A stretch of DNA of 52,058 nucleotides from Gammaproteobacteria bacterium UBA7803 (lineage in GTDB: Bacteria; Pseudomonadota; Gammaproteobacteria; Pseudomonadales; Azotimanducaceae): positions 1-52,058 of the forward strand of contig DLCH01000034.1 in assembly GCA_002480525.1 (NCBI GenBank), written 5' to 3'. Shown in pieces: positions 34,338 through 42,269 of this stretch. Made by a program: the position numbers and the translations under genes. Positions within the stretch are counted from its first letter, which is position 1. Each line of letters opens with the position of its first letter. The notes below the pieces were generated by a model. That model saw only the letters and a list, made by a program, of their open reading frames with translations, made no database searches and was not told where the DNA came from.

Positions 34338-35249
34338 TCACCGACCGGCGGGGACGTCCGTGCCCGCGGCGGCCGGCGGCCGCTCGGCGTTGTCGAGCTG
34401 CATCAGGTACATGGCGCGGGCCGTGGCCCGCACCGCCGCGACCTGCCGGTCGAGGGCGAAGGCATCGTAGAGCGGATCGCTCTCCAGCAGGACGCAGCGC
34501 TCGGAGCGCTGCAACGTGCAGTCGAAGGTCACGCGCCGTCCGAAACTGTTGCCCGCGGGGCCGTATTCGCCGAACTCGCCGACCTCCCCGGCCGGCTCCC
34601 AGAAAGCCTCCCAGGTGGTGGGCAGCGGCCCGATCGGCGCGCGAACCGCCGCCAGGGTGTCGGCGGCGGCCGTTCTGAGCACGCTCCGATAGTCGGCCGG
34701 CGCGGGCTCCAGGAAGCCGCAGGCGTGGGCGTCCACCGCCGCCTCCAGCGCATCGTCGTCGACAGCGTAGCCGTCGAACCGGTCACCGAAGCTCCACCGC
34801 CAGAAGCGCGCCGCGTACACCGGCAGCGCCCGGGACGGCGAGCTGACGAGCTGCACGTAGCTGACGATCCGGCCGAGGGCCTGGTAACGCTGGGACGGCG
34901 ACTCCGCCTCGCGGATCTCGGTGGCGAGCTCCTCGAAGTGGTCGACGAACCGGGTGTTCACCAGCCAGAGGAACCGACGACTGTCATCCGCCGCGGGGTC
35001 GTAGTAGCTCCAGCGGAAGAACCGGACCAGGAAGTTGGTGTCGGCCAGCCCCATGTTGCTGGTGGCGATGAACCGCACCTGCAGCGGCGTGAGCGGCGCC
35101 ACGGCGGAGCCGTCCAGGCAGCGGTTGAGCAGCTTGGCGGCATGAAAGGTCAGGCGCTGGTGAACGTCGGAATCGTAGCCGTGGGCGGACACCGACAGCG
35201 CCAGCAGCGACGCCGCCAGGGCCGACCGCCACGGCGACGCGTCAGCCAC
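34338..35249 (-). CDS. Secreted protein, degenerate zinc phospholipase C / S1-P1-like fold
   Basis: A 303-residue exported protein. The signal peptide spans about residues 8-22 (SALAASLLALSVSAHG). After it, DSDVHQRLTFHAAKLLN, NTRFVDHFEELA and YQALGRIVSYVQLVSSPSR are laid out like the helical zinc phospholipase C or S1/P1 nuclease fold. However, the expected metal histidine in the segment normally reading HYLQD is replaced (SYVQL), so catalysis is doubtful. The GTG start lies inside folK (8-base overlap). I do not recognise a specific family; the fold call is inference. Confidence 0.55.
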   Translation of the reverse strand: MADASPWRSALAASLLALSVSAHGYDSDVHQRLTFHAAKLLNRCLDGSAVAPLTPLQVRFIATSNMGLADTNFLVRFFRWSYYDPAADDSRRFLWLVNTRFVDHFEELATEIREAESPSQRYQALGRIVSYVQLVSSPSRALPVYAARFWRWSFGDRFDGYAVDDDALEAAVDAHACGFLEPAPADYRSVLRTAAADTLAAVRAPIGPLPTTWEAFWEPAGEVGEFGEYGPAGNSFGRRVTFDCTLQRSERCVLLESDPLYDAFALDRQVAAVRATARAMYLMQLDNAERPPAAAGTDVPAGR

Positions 35250-35760
35250 CGCTGCGCTCCGCCGGCGCGCCGAGGCGTGCGACCACCTCGTCGCTGTCCA
35301 GCGCCGCCAGCAGGTCGCGGACCCGGCGCCCGGTGCCCGGCCACACCGCATCCGGCAGAACCTCCGCCGCCGGCGCCAGCACGAAACGCCGGTCGACGGC
35401 CCGCGGGTGCGGCAGCACGAAGTCCGCGGCGTCGCGGGTCTCGTCCCCGAACAGCAGCAGGTCGAGGTCCAGCTCGCGCGGCGCGTTGCGCACCGTCGCC
35501 GCGGCCCGGCCGTATTCCCGTTCCAGGGCCTTCAACCCGGCCAGCAGCGCCTCCGGCGTCAGGCCGGCGGCGGGCCGGAAGGCCGCCGCGGCGTTGACGA
35601 AGTCCCCGGAGTCCGGCGGGCAGTCCACCGGCGAGGTCCGCCACAGGGCGGACCGGCGGATCTCACCGGCCGCGAACGACGCCAGACGGTCCATCGCCTC
35701 GGTGACGATGGCCACGGAGTCGCCGCGATTCGAGCCGAGCCCGATGAGTACCCAGACCAT
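35242..35760 (-). CDS. folK: 6-hydroxymethyl-7,8-dihydropterin pyrophosphokinase
   Basis: A 172-residue FolK, adding pyrophosphate to hydroxymethyl-dihydropterin in folate synthesis. The start MVWVLIGLGSNRGD, the substrate region SALWRTSPVDCP, the FVNAAAAF strand and the signature RNAPRELDLDLLLFGD are intact, ending with PHPRAVDRRFVLAPAAEV. GGGGA upstream supports ATG 35760. The secreted-protein gene begins within its last codons. FolK is not next to panC/panB or folP here, unlike many Proteobacteria. Confidence 0.95.
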   Translation of the reverse strand: MVWVLIGLGSNRGDSVAIVTEAMDRLASFAAGEIRRSALWRTSPVDCPPDSGDFVNAAAAFRPAAGLTPEALLAGLKALEREYGRAAATVRNAPRELDLDLLLFGDETRDAADFVLPHPRAVDRRFVLAPAAEVLPDAVWPGTGRRVRDLLAALDSDEVVARLGAPAERSGG

Positions 35761-35906
35761 GATGTCCCCGCTGCACGCCGGCGCCCAGTCTAACGCGCCG
35801 TGTCCGCCGCGTTGAGCCCGCCGGCGCCCCGGCGGGCTCATGTAGTAATCGTCTACTCTCCCTGGCAAACTCGGAAGCTTTCCCACGACGACCCGAGGCA
35901 GAAGAC

Positions 35907-36989
35907 ATGAAGGCCGCAGTCCTGCGAGAAATCAACAAACCCCTGGAAATCGAAGACATCGCCCACGGCGATCCGGGCCCCCGCGAGGTGCTGATCCGCA
36001 CCGTCGCCGCCGGCGTGTGTCACTCCGATCTGCACTTCCAGAACGGCTCCTACCCCTACCCGCTGCCGGCCGTGCTCGGCCACGAGTCGGCGGGCATCGT
36101 CGAGGCGGTGGGCAGCGACGTGACCTACGTGAAGCCGGGCGACCACGTCATCACCTGCCTCTCGGCCTTCTGCGGCCACTGCGAATACTGCCTGACCGGG
36201 CACATGTCGCTGTGCCAGGAGCCGGAGCTGCAGCGCCCCATGGAGGGTCCGCAGCGGCTGTCCAAGGGTGACGAGACCATGTGGCAGTTCCTGAACCTGT
36301 CGTCCTTCGCCGAGTACATGCTGGTCCACGAGCACGCCATCGCCAAGATCCGCGAGGACATGCCCATGGACCGGGCCGCCCTGATCGGCTGCGGCGTGAC
36401 CACCGGCGTCGGCGCCGTGATCCACACCGCCCGAGTCGAGGTCGGCAGCACGGTGGCGGTGATCGGCTGCGGCGGCGTCGGCCTGTCCGCCATCAACGGC
36501 GCCGCGATTGCCGGCGCGGCACGCATCATCGCCGTGGACATGGTGCCGTCGAAGCTGGAGCTGGCGCGCAAGTTCGGCGCCACCGACGTGGTCAACGCCA
36601 AGGACTGCGATCCGGTGGAGGCCGTCCGCGAGCTGACCGGCGGCGGCGTGCACTATTCCTTCGAGGCGATCGGCCTGAAGGTCACCGCCGAGCAGAGCTT
36701 CAAGATGCTGGCCCGGGGCGGCACCGCCACGATCATCGGCATGATCCCGGTGGGGACCAACATCGAGCTGCACGGCCCGGAGTTCCTGATGGAGCGCAAG
36801 CTGCAGGGCTCGAACATGGGCTCCAACCGCTTCCGCGTCGACATGCCGCGCTTCGTCGAGCTCTACCTGCAGGGCCGCCTGCACCTGGACGACCTGATCT
36901 CCCGGCGCATCAAGCTGGAGGACGTCAACGACGCCATGAAGGAGCTGGAGAAGGGCGAGGTGGCGCGCAGCGTCATCATGTTCGACTGA
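35907..36989 (+). CDS. Zinc-dependent alcohol dehydrogenase (class III-like MDR)
   Basis: A 360-residue medium-chain dehydrogenase. The catalytic zinc ligands are C38 (GVCHSDLHFQ) and H59 (GHESAG); the structural zinc cysteines are in FCGHCEYCLTGHMSLC. The NAD-binding motif VIGCGGVGLSAI is present. The sequence resembles the formaldehyde/S-hydroxymethyl-thiol and aryl-alcohol branches, so it may oxidise an alcohol or thiol adduct. ATG 35907 is 146 bases from divergent folK. Downstream lies a REP array and then convergent degQ. Confidence 0.92.
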   Translation: MKAAVLREINKPLEIEDIAHGDPGPREVLIRTVAAGVCHSDLHFQNGSYPYPLPAVLGHESAGIVEAVGSDVTYVKPGDHVITCLSAFCGHCEYCLTGHMSLCQEPELQRPMEGPQRLSKGDETMWQFLNLSSFAEYMLVHEHAIAKIREDMPMDRAALIGCGVTTGVGAVIHTARVEVGSTVAVIGCGGVGLSAINGAAIAGAARIIAVDMVPSKLELARKFGATDVVNAKDCDPVEAVRELTGGGVHYSFEAIGLKVTAEQSFKMLARGGTATIIGMIPVGTNIELHGPEFLMERKLQGSNMGSNRFRVDMPRFVELYLQGRLHLDDLISRRIKLEDVNDAMKELEKGEVARSVIMFD

Positions 36990-37022
36990 CGGCGCCTGCG
37001 AGCGGCGCCGACGGCGCCGCTA

Positions 37023-37257
37023 TTCGCGGCCGGGAGGCCGCTCCCACGGTCATCGCCCCGTAGGAGCGGCCTCCCGGCCGCGATCCCCCCAAAGATCACC
37101 CCCCGTACGAACGGCCTCCCGGCCGCGATCCCCAAACATCCCCCCCGTACGAACGACCTCCCGGCCGCGATCTCCCCGGACCACCCCCCGCACGAACGAC
37201 CTCCCGGCCGCGATCTCCCCGGACCACCACCCGTAGGAGCGGCCTCCCGGCCGCGAT
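37023..37257. repeat. REP tandem array, six arms
   Basis: One inverted arm (37023-37047, with TTCGCGG and CTCCCAC changes) is followed by five same-orientation arms starting at 37060, 37105, 37147, 37190 and 37233 (periods 45, 42, 43 and 43). The middle arms carry shared substitutions (GTACGAACGGCC, GTACGAACGACC, GCACGAACGACC), and the spacers repeat CTCCCCGGACCACC, so the array grew by unit duplication. It fills the 296-base gap between the convergent alcohol dehydrogenase and degQ genes; no gene is present. Confidence 0.93.
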
Positions 37258-37285
37258 CCCCCGGATCCCCGACCACACCTTCCCC

Positions 37286-38644
37286 CTACCTGATCGCCAC
37301 GTACCCGAACTGCCCCGACCGGTACACCCGCAGCAGCAGCTGCCGGCCGCTGCGCTCGGCGCCGTCGCGCAGGTCCGCGAGGTCGCGGATGGCCTGGCGG
37401 TTGGCGGCGACGATCACGTCGCCGGGGCGCAGCCCGTAGTGCCAGGCGCGGCTGTCCGCGTCCACCTCCGTGACCAGCACGCCGGCGCCGAGGCCGGTGT
37501 CGTCCTGGTTGCGGAAATTCTGCAGCTCGGTGCCGGCCAGGCGCCGGTCGATGCGCTCGCCCTCGACCTTCTCGAGATGGTCCTCGCGCACGTTCAGCAC
37601 CAGGCTGCGGCTGCGGCCGTCCCGCACCACGTCCATCTCGACGTCGTCGCCGATGAAGATCACCGCGGCCTGGCTGTGGAAGTCGGTGATCCGGCGGATC
37701 GGCCGCTCGCCGACCTGGACGATGACGTCGCCGGTGCGCACCCCCGCCTCGTCCGCCGCGCTGTCCGGCTCCACCTCGACCACCACCACGCCCTCGTGGC
37801 GGTCCAGGCCGAAGGCCTCCGCCAGCTCGACGTTCAGCGACTGCACCGCCAGACCCAGATAGCCGCGGCGCACCTGCCCGTGGTCGATGAGCTGGGCCAT
37901 GATGGCGCGCACCATGTTCGCCGGAATGGCGAAGCCGATGCCGACGTTGGTGCCCGTGGGCGCGAGGATCGCGGTGTTGATGCCCACCAGCCGGCCGGAC
38001 AGGTCCACCAGCGCGCCGCCGGAGTTGCCCGGGTTGATGGAGGCGTCGGTCTGGATGAAGTCCTCGTAGCCCTCGATGCCGAGGCCGCTGCGCCCCAGCG
38101 CGCTGACGATGCCGCTGGTCACCGTCTGGTTGAGGCCGAAGGGATTGCCGATGGCGACCACGAAGTCCCCCACGCGCAGCCGCGAGGAGTCGGCGAACTC
38201 GATCTGGCTGAGCGCGTCCGGCTCGACCTTCAGCACCGCCAGGTCGACCTGGGGGTCCGAGCCCACCAGGGTCGCCTCCAGGGAACGGCCGTCGGACAGG
38301 GTCACCGTCACCTCGTCGGCCCGGGCCACCACGTGGTGGTTGGTGACGATGTAGCCCTGCGCGGCGTCCACCACCACGCCGGAGCCGGCGCTCTGGGTGC
38401 GCCGGTAGCGACGCCCCTCGGGCACGTCGAAGAAGCGGCGGAAGAACGGATCCTCCAGCAGCGGGTTGCGGACCTGCACGGTAGTGTAGGTGGCGATGTT
38501 CACCACCGCCGGCGTGGTGCGGTCGAGCATGGGCGCGAGGCTCGGCAGCGATCTGCCGTCGGCGAGCTCCGCCGGCAGGGCGGCGACGGCGGGGGCCGCC
38601 GCCACGCACAGGGTCAGCGCCGCCAGCAGGATCCTGATTCGCAT
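37286..38644 (-). CDS. degQ: Periplasmic serine protease DegQ/DegP (HtrA family)
   Basis: A 452-residue S1C protease/chaperone for periplasmic protein quality control. A signal peptide (MRIRILLAALTLCVAAAPAVA) is followed by the trypsin-like domain with triad H104 (TNHHVV), D134 (VDLAVLK) and S208 (GNSGG). Two PDZ domains follow, beginning near GYLGLAVQSLNVELAEAF and GAGVLVTEVDADSRAWHYG. Length equals E. coli DegQ. GAGGTGA eight bases before the ATG supports the start. MFS and degQ genes are co-directional with 47 bases between them. Confidence 0.95.
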   Translation of the reverse strand: MRIRILLAALTLCVAAAPAVAALPAELADGRSLPSLAPMLDRTTPAVVNIATYTTVQVRNPLLEDPFFRRFFDVPEGRRYRRTQSAGSGVVVDAAQGYIVTNHHVVARADEVTVTLSDGRSLEATLVGSDPQVDLAVLKVEPDALSQIEFADSSRLRVGDFVVAIGNPFGLNQTVTSGIVSALGRSGLGIEGYEDFIQTDASINPGNSGGALVDLSGRLVGINTAILAPTGTNVGIGFAIPANMVRAIMAQLIDHGQVRRGYLGLAVQSLNVELAEAFGLDRHEGVVVVEVEPDSAADEAGVRTGDVIVQVGERPIRRITDFHSQAAVIFIGDDVEMDVVRDGRSRSLVLNVREDHLEKVEGERIDRRLAGTELQNFRNQDDTGLGAGVLVTEVDADSRAWHYGLRPGDVIVAANRQAIRDLADLRDGAERSGRQLLLRVYRSGQFGYVAIR

Positions 38645-38691
38645 CCGGGGGTCACCTCTCGGTCTTCGCAGCGGGCCGCCATTGTAAGGCT

Positions 38692-39909
38692 TCAGGCTGC
38701 GGGGCTGCTCGCCGCGGCGCGGCGCGGCCGGGGCCCCGCCGCGAGCATCAGCGACAGCGCCACGGCGGAGCCCGCGACGCCGCAGAAGTAGGCCGGGCCG
38801 TAGCCGTAGCCGTCGAACACGAAGCCGAGCACCGACGGGCCCGCGGCGACCCCGAGCACCGACACCGCGTTCGACAGGGAGAAGATGCGGGCGTAGGCCG
38901 CCCCGCCGAACGCGTCCGCCAGCCACAGCGGATGCAGCATCAGCAGGTTGCCCACGGACGCCCCGAACACCAGCGCGCCGGCGATCACCTGGGCCGGCTC
39001 CGCCGCGGTCGCCACCAGCGTCAGGCCGAGCGCCTGATTGCAGACGTTGCCCAGAGTGAACGGCCGGATCGGAACGCGGGTCACCAGCCAGCCGCCGAGG
39101 AACCGGCCGAGAATGCTCGCCAGGGTGAGCGCCTGAACCGCCAGCGCCGCGGTCCGGTAGTCCGCCACCTGCTCCGTGCGGTTGTACAGGTGGGCGATGC
39201 CGCCCACCTGGGAACCCATGCAGAACACGTAGGCCAGCGTCACCAGCACGAAGAACCGGGTCCGCACCGCGTCGCCGTAGCGCCAGTCGTCCGCCGCCGG
39301 ACCGGCGGCGGCGCCGGCGTCGCCGGGCGCCGGCGGATGGCCCCGCACCACCCACAGGCACACCGGAATCACCAGCAGGCAGAACAGCGCCCCCAGCCAG
39401 GGCATGGTCGCCTCCACCCCCCAGGCGTTCAGCCAGGCCGCCGACAGGGGCGTCAGCACGATGCCGCCGGTGGACAGCCCGGTGGACGCGATGGACAGCG
39501 CCACCGACCGGTTCGGCCCCGGGAACCAGCGTGTGATCAGCGTGGTGGCGGTGACGATGGACACCGCGCTGTTGCCGATCCCGAACAGGGTGAACAGCAG
39601 GTAGATCTGCCACAGCGCCGTGGCGCTGCCCACGGCGCCGAGGGTGAGCCCGCCGAGCACGGCGCCCGCCACCATCACCCAGCGCACGTCGTGGCGCTCG
39701 ATCAGCCGCGCCACGGTCATGCCGGTGACGCCGCCGACCACGAAGAACAGGCTGACCGCCACGGAGATCTCGGACACCGAGAAGCCGCGCGCCGCCGCCA
39801 GCACGTTGATGTAGACCGACAGGTTGTAGAAGCCGAAGCCGGAGGACACCGTGAGCACGAGGAACACCCCGGCCACGATCCACCAGCCGTAGTACACGGA
39901 ACCCGGCAT
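38692..39909 (-). CDS. MFS transporter, monocarboxylate/oxalate-formate-like
   Basis: A 405-residue major-facilitator protein with about 12 hydrophobic helices. The N terminus YYGWWIVAGVFLVLT and the GFSVSEISVAVSLFFVVGG segment resemble the oxalate:formate antiporter and monocarboxylate-transporter branch. The central loop (about 190-215) is Ala/Pro-rich and variable. GGGAGAG precedes ATG 39909; longer in-frame extensions are shadows of the rhodanese strand. The substrate, probably an organic anion, is not proven. Confidence 0.9.
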   Translation of the reverse strand: MPGSVYYGWWIVAGVFLVLTVSSGFGFYNLSVYINVLAAARGFSVSEISVAVSLFFVVGGVTGMTVARLIERHDVRWVMVAGAVLGGLTLGAVGSATALWQIYLLFTLFGIGNSAVSIVTATTLITRWFPGPNRSVALSIASTGLSTGGIVLTPLSAAWLNAWGVEATMPWLGALFCLLVIPVCLWVVRGHPPAPGDAGAAAGPAADDWRYGDAVRTRFFVLVTLAYVFCMGSQVGGIAHLYNRTEQVADYRTAALAVQALTLASILGRFLGGWLVTRVPIRPFTLGNVCNQALGLTLVATAAEPAQVIAGALVFGASVGNLLMLHPLWLADAFGGAAYARIFSLSNAVSVLGVAAGPSVLGFVFDGYGYGPAYFCGVAGSAVALSLMLAAGPRPRRAAASSPAA

Positions 39910-40029
39910 GACGCTCTCCCTCGAAACGGTATTGTATGTCACCGGTTTCCCGGGGCGCGCCGGCCGTGCCGCCTTGACAGCGCGCCGGCGCCGCCCAAAG
40001 CTGGCCGCCCAGCCTACAGGGAGCGGCAC

Positions 40030-40470
40030 ATGCCCATCCGCAGCATCTTCCAGGACGTCGAACGGGCCCGCAGCCGGATCGAGAACCTGAGCGTCGACGA
40101 GCTGGCCGGCGAGCTGGAACGCGACCCGGACCTGCTGCTGATCGACATCCGGGAGCTGCAGGAGCGGGTGGATCTCGGCACCATTCCCGGCGCCAGGCAC
40201 GTGCCCCGGGGCATGCTGGAGTTCTGGGCCGACCCGGACAGCCGCTACTTCCGCGACTTCTTCCGCGAGGACCGGCGCACCGTGCTGTTCTGCGCCGCCG
40301 GCGGCCGCTCCGCCCTGGCCACGGAGACCCTCCTCGACATGGGCTTCACCAACGTCGCCCATCTCGCCAGCGGCTTCGCCGGCTGGCAGGACGCCGGCCG
40401 CACCGTGGAGGACGTGAGCGCCACCAGCCGGTGGGTGCGCCGCGAGCACGCCGGCGGCGGGCCGAGCTGA
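40030..40470 (+). CDS. Rhodanese-like sulfurtransferase
   Basis: A 146-residue single-domain rhodanese. The active-site loop CAAGGRSA has the catalytic cysteine at residue 88, and the domain includes LLLIDIRELQERV and GARHVPRGMLEF. GGGAG eight bases before the ATG supports the start. It is followed by the pabB-pabC fusion after 16 bases, so they may share a transcript. The sulfur acceptor is unknown. Confidence 0.92.
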   Translation: MPIRSIFQDVERARSRIENLSVDELAGELERDPDLLLIDIRELQERVDLGTIPGARHVPRGMLEFWADPDSRYFRDFFREDRRTVLFCAAGGRSALATETLLDMGFTNVAHLASGFAGWQDAGRTVEDVSATSRWVRREHAGGGPS

Positions 40471-40486
40471 CACCGGCCGCGCCGCC

Positions 40487-42256
40487 ATGACGCCCAGGGT
40501 CCGCATGCAGCAGGCCGGCACCCGTCGATGGCTGGCGTTCGACGGCTGCCGGGGCGTGCTGCAGACCAGGGCGCCGGCCGAGGTCCCGGCGCTGCTGGCC
40601 GAGGTCGAGTCACGGGTACGCCAGGGTGGGCTGCACGCAGCCGGGTTCGTCACCTACGAGGCCGCCGCCGGGTTGGATCCCAAGCTGGACTGCCACGCGC
40701 CCGCCGTGCTGCCCTGCGCCTGGTTCGCGCTGTTCGACGAGCGCGGCGAAACGGCCGACCCGGCGCCGTGCGGCCCGCCCGCCATCGCCTGGCAGCCCGG
40801 CATCGACGCCGGCCGCTACGCCGACGCCATCGGCCGGATCCGCGCCTGGATCGCCGCCGGCGACACCTACCAGGTGAACTACAGCTACCGGCTGCGCGCC
40901 CGGCTGGCCGACGCGGCAGCCACCGCGGAGCCGCTGTTCCGGGCCATGGCCGCCGGTCAGCGGACCGGGCTGGGGGCGCTGATCGATACCGCCGCCTGGG
41001 CCCTGTGCTCGGCCTCCCCGGAACTGTTCTTCACCCGCCGCGGGCGGCGCATCGAATCCCGGCCGATGAAGGGCACCGCCGCCCGTTCCAGCGATCCGGA
41101 GGCCGACGCGGCGGCCGCGCGCTGGCTGCGCGACTCCGCCAAGAACCGGGCCGAGAACCTGATGATCACCGACATGGTGCGCAACGACCTGGGCCGCCTG
41201 GCCGACACCGGCAGCGTGCGCACCGGGGCGCTGTTCCGCGTCGAGCCGTTTCCCACGGTGTGGCAGATGACCTCGACGGTGTGCGGCGACACCGACGCGG
41301 ATCTGCCGGCACTGTTCCGGGCGCTGTTCCCCGCCGCTTCCATCACCGGCGCGCCGAAGCGGCGCACCATGCAGATCATCCGCGCGCTCGAGCCGGAGCC
41401 GCGGGAGATCTACACCGGCGCCATCGGCTTTCTGGAGCCGTCCGGCGACGCCCAGTTCAACGTCGCCATCCGCACGGCCTGGCTGGACAAGCGGGGCGGC
41501 ACCGCCGAGTACGGCGTCGGCGGCGGCATTCTGTGGGACTCCGACGCCGACGAGGAATTCGCCGAGACGGCGCTCAAGGCCCGGGTGGTCCGGGCCGGCG
41601 GTTCGTTCGCGCCCGCGGCACCCCCGGCCGCCGACGGCGACGTGGCCCTGCTCGAGACCCTGCTGTGGGCGCCGGACGGCGGCTTCTGGCTGCTCGACCG
41701 GCACCTGGACCGCCTGGGCGACGCCGCCCGGCACTTCCGCCGCCCGCTGCGTCTGCCCGACATCCGGCTCGCCCTGGACCGGGCCGTCGCCGGCGTCGGG
41801 CCCGAGCCCCACCGGGTGCGTCTGCTGGTGGACGCCTGCGGCGCCGCGACCGCCACCGCCGCGCCGCTGGCCGACACGCCGCCGCCCGCCCGGGTCGCCA
41901 TCGCCGCGGCGCGCCGCCCCCTCCAGGGCGACCCCTTCGTGCGCCACAAGACCACGCGCCGGACCGTCTACGAGGAGGCCCGGGCCGCCCATCCGGAGGC
42001 CGACGACGTGCTGCTGGTCAATGGGGCCGGCGAGATCACCGAGTCCACCATCGCCAACCTGGTGGTGGACCTGGACGGCCGGCTGATCACCCCGCCCCTG
42101 GCCGCCGGACTGCTGCCGGGCGTGTACCGCGCCGAGCTGCTCGAGCAGGGCCGGGTGCGCGAAGGCACGCTCACGCCCCGGGACGTGCGTCGCGCCGACG
42201 CCGTCTACCTGGTCAACTCGGTTCGGGGGATGTGGCGGGTGACGGTGGTGGGCTGA
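40487..42256 (+). CDS. pabBC: Aminodeoxychorismate synthase PabB fused to aminodeoxychorismate lyase PabC
   Basis: A 589-residue bifunctional protein for p-aminobenzoate synthesis. Residues 1 to about 365 are the chorismate-binding PabB part, with RPMKGTAARSSDPEA (the lysine typical of PabB rather than TrpE) and ENLMITDMVRNDLGRL, then SITGAPKRRTMQ. Residues about 380 to 589 are a class IV PLP fold like PabC, with the likely PLP lysine in FVRHKTTRRTVYEEA and VNGAGEITESTIANL. Such fusions are known. The glutaminase PabA is not in the window. The gene ends 13 bases from the convergent papain-like gene. Confidence 0.93.
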   Translation: MTPRVRMQQAGTRRWLAFDGCRGVLQTRAPAEVPALLAEVESRVRQGGLHAAGFVTYEAAAGLDPKLDCHAPAVLPCAWFALFDERGETADPAPCGPPAIAWQPGIDAGRYADAIGRIRAWIAAGDTYQVNYSYRLRARLADAAATAEPLFRAMAAGQRTGLGALIDTAAWALCSASPELFFTRRGRRIESRPMKGTAARSSDPEADAAAARWLRDSAKNRAENLMITDMVRNDLGRLADTGSVRTGALFRVEPFPTVWQMTSTVCGDTDADLPALFRALFPAASITGAPKRRTMQIIRALEPEPREIYTGAIGFLEPSGDAQFNVAIRTAWLDKRGGTAEYGVGGGILWDSDADEEFAETALKARVVRAGGSFAPAAPPAADGDVALLETLLWAPDGGFWLLDRHLDRLGDAARHFRRPLRLPDIRLALDRAVAGVGPEPHRVRLLVDACGAATATAAPLADTPPPARVAIAAARRPLQGDPFVRHKTTRRTVYEEARAAHPEADDVLLVNGAGEITESTIANLVVDLDGRLITPPLAAGLLPGVYRAELLEQGRVREGTLTPRDVRRADAVYLVNSVRGMWRVTVVG

Positions 42257-42269
42257 CCGCCGGCCCGGC

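Noticed and set aside
37023..37257. Possible CRISPR array at the second repeat cluster
   Set aside because: Same REP arms with mutated copies and similar spacers; mixed orientation and no cas genes.
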